64,000 nucleotides of DNA from G963667915 sp965197385. Lineage in GTDB: Bacteria; Acidobacteriota; Vicinamibacteria; Vicinamibacterales; UBA823. The stretch's first letter is position 1, and each line of letters starts with the position of its first letter. Of the stretch, positions 62,696 through 64,000 are shown in pieces. The translations under genes were made by a program, and so were the position numbers. A model generated the notes under the pieces. It did not search any database. It was not told the origin of the DNA and worked only from the letters and a program-made list of their open reading frames with translations. Location: the NCBI GenBank assembly GCA_965197385.1, contig CBDANA010000007.1:372001-436000 (forward strand). The letters run 5' to 3'.

Positions 62696-63135
62696 GTGCT
62701 CGGTGTTCGAGAGGCAGCGACGAGCGACGCCTCCATCATGTCGAGCGATTCGCGGGCGATCATGTCTCCGAGCGGAACGATCTCGGTCGGACTCTGTGCG
62801 CGCCAGGACGGGATCCGATCGAGATAGATCGGCGAGACCAGCACCGAGTCGGCCTGCGCGAGCATGACTGGGTTTCCAGCTGCTGGAAGTACGACTCGCC
62901 GTCGTCTCGATTCAGACTGACGTCCAGGTCGGGCGCGCAGTCCGCAGGCTGAAGACAGACAGGCATCGGGATTGACGATCCATGCCGGAACGGCCTCTGA
63001 GAACACCGATCGAGACCGAAACGAACTCCTTTAGTTACAGTTATTTGGAGACGAGGTCAAGACAATTGCACCAGCCGATAGGTGCAGATTGCACCCGCTC
63101 GTGACCTGCCCCATCCGAAAAGGCCGGCGTGAGTG
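62696..63135 (-). pseudogene. Unrecognised remnant upstream of hisC
   Basis: The minus strand contains QADSVLVSPIYLDRIPSWRA followed by QSPTEIVPLGDMIARESLDM and an ending near 62692, with coding character. Its continuation upstream (MPVCLQPADCAPDLDVSL) is in a different frame, so at least one frameshift is present. It could be the C-terminal part of a regulator or an enzyme; I cannot name it. The last ~130 bp before the DUF5916 gene are noncoding. Confidence 0.35.
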
Positions 63136-64000
63136 CTAGAACCTGATGAGCCGTGTGAACTTGATCGCCAGACCGCGGTTGACGAGCTCCGGGAATCCGC
63201 CGACCCGCGTGTCGCGCGCCTCGGTGTAGACGACGAACAGGTCGCTGCCGGGCGTGTACTCCCAGCGATAGCGCACGTTCGTGCTGACCGCGTCGGACGA
63301 CGAGTCGTACTGCGTCAGCGCCTCGACGAACATCCGCGGCGTCATCGTGTAGACCACGCGGGCGCGCGCGATCTGGGTCGCGAAGCGGCCCTGGGGCAGG
63401 TCGATGAAGTTCAGCTCCAGGCCCGGCTCGATCCCGAGCTTGGTCGAGAGCTTCACGCGGCCGCTGTAGCTGGCCTCCGACCGCTTGCCGCCGAAGAACG
63501 TCCCGGTCTGGAGGCTGAGGGTGCCGGCGAGCAGGCGATGCGAGCCGAGTCTATACAGCGACTGGACCGTCTGGAAGTCGTAGCCGCCCACCTGAATCTC
63601 GACGCCGGCAATCTCGAACGGCTCGGGCACGAATTCGAAACTGCGCGTGTAGCTGTTGCGCCAGCGTTCGCCGTTCTCGAACTGGATCTCGAGCTGGGCG
63701 ATCGCCTCGCGCGTCTCGAGCAGGCCGGTCGAGTCCGACGTGACGTAGTCGAGACTCGCCTGGACGGTGTACTTGCGCACCAGATCGCTCGAGAGGTGCC
63801 GCGGGCTGAAGTGGACCTGTCCGAACGTCCGGCGGAAGTTCTGCCGGCGCATGAAACCGACTTCCGGGTTGAAATCGCGCCCGACCCGGAGATGCTCCAC
63901 CGCGAACCCGTAGCGGTCGCCGGCGTTCTCGGCCTGCGTGCGGTAGCTGGTGTCGTTGCCGGTGCGACCCTGGGTGCGCGTCCGCGCGTAGTAGGCGTCG
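63136..64000 (-). CDS. DUF5916-type outer-membrane protein, C-terminal part
   Basis: 288 residues are inside the window; the frame is open to base 64000, so the N-terminus lies beyond it. Beta-barrel pattern with GDRYGFAVEHLRVGRDFNPE, then VGFMRRQNFRRTFGQVHF, typical of the DUF5916 barrels that often follow a carbohydrate-binding family-9-like domain. The C-terminus FTRLIRF ends in an aromatic residue as expected for an outer-membrane protein. Function unknown. Confidence 0.85.
   Translation of the reverse strand, partial: DAYYARTRTQGRTGNDTSYRTQAENAGDRYGFAVEHLRVGRDFNPEVGFMRRQNFRRTFGQVHFSPRHLSSDLVRKYTVQASLDYVTSDSTGLLETREAIAQLEIQFENGERWRNSYTRSFEFVPEPFEIAGVEIQVGGYDFQTVQSLYRLGSHRLLAGTLSLQTGTFFGGKRSEASYSGRVKLSTKLGIEPGLELNFIDLPQGRFATQIARARVVYTMTPRMFVEALTQYDSSSDAVSTNVRYRWEYTPGSDLFVVYTEARDTRVGGFPELVNRGLAIKFTRLIRF

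Overview
The window is GC-rich chromosomal DNA from a Gram-negative bacterium: it encodes an outer-membrane Omp85 barrel, an Oar-type TonB-dependent receptor, a DUF5916-type barrel and lipoproteins. The mix of an Oar-like receptor, secreted M14 peptidase, PQQ-type propeller, Tat-signal oxidoreductases and an aa3-type oxidase operon fits Acidobacteriota, most likely the Vicinamibacteria. That placement is inference from gene content, because no rRNA or ribosomal protein gene is present. No tRNA, rRNA or CRISPR array was recognised.

Layout. 1-2000: 3' end of a Cu/heavy-metal P-type ATPase, a TPR protein and a YjbR-like reading frame without a normal start. 2058-8813: a 2251-residue protein joining TamB (N-terminal) to a TamA/BamA-like POTRA plus barrel unit (C-terminal). 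8923-10828: Tat-exported alanine racemase and a PilZ protein. 10990-15898: a mobile-element island. It holds an IS30 element, a truncated sigma-54 activator joined to a cyclase-family remnant, and a 2.6-kb transposon with 25-bp perfect inverted repeats, an exact 8-bp target duplication, an IS1-family transposase and four cargo reading frames. 15979-21732: secreted proteins (propeller-like protein, lipoprotein, alpha/alpha-toroid protein with a CxxCH haem site, PQQ-type propeller) and a 2OG-Fe(II) oxygenase. 21833-25857: cytochrome c oxidase operon. 26070-30466: VTT-domain protein, argininosuccinate lyase, a small membrane protein and an SSS symporter. 30767-36677: complete suf operon (sufB-C-D-S-U plus a MIP18/SufT-like gene). 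36856-43928: broken GGDEF gene, TPR/GT-C-like membrane protein, Oar-like receptor, small cupin. 44163-46640: two decayed genes. 46849-52742: FAD oxidoreductase, methyltransferase, OFA-type MFS carrier, ACMSD-like amidohydrolase, APC permease. 52872-64000: aminotransferase fragment, thrB, M14 peptidase, WYL regulator, htpG, zinc-ribbon protein, orphan ferredoxin beside a flavoprotein stub, hisC, an unrecognised remnant, and a DUF5916 barrel cut by the window edge.

The clearest unusual signals are: (1) the TamB-TamA fusion, which puts an inner-membrane anchor and an outer-membrane barrel in one chain; (2) the cargo-carrying IS1-type transposon; (3) a family of 166-bp palindromic elements ending in CTAG, most of them between convergent genes, whose terminal TAG often serves as the neighbour's stop codon; (4) a second, 7-bp-periodic AGAGCC repeat family at gene borders. 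About nine broken genes in 64 kb suggest a genome under relaxed selection, although several of the lesions are single-base indels that could be assembly errors.
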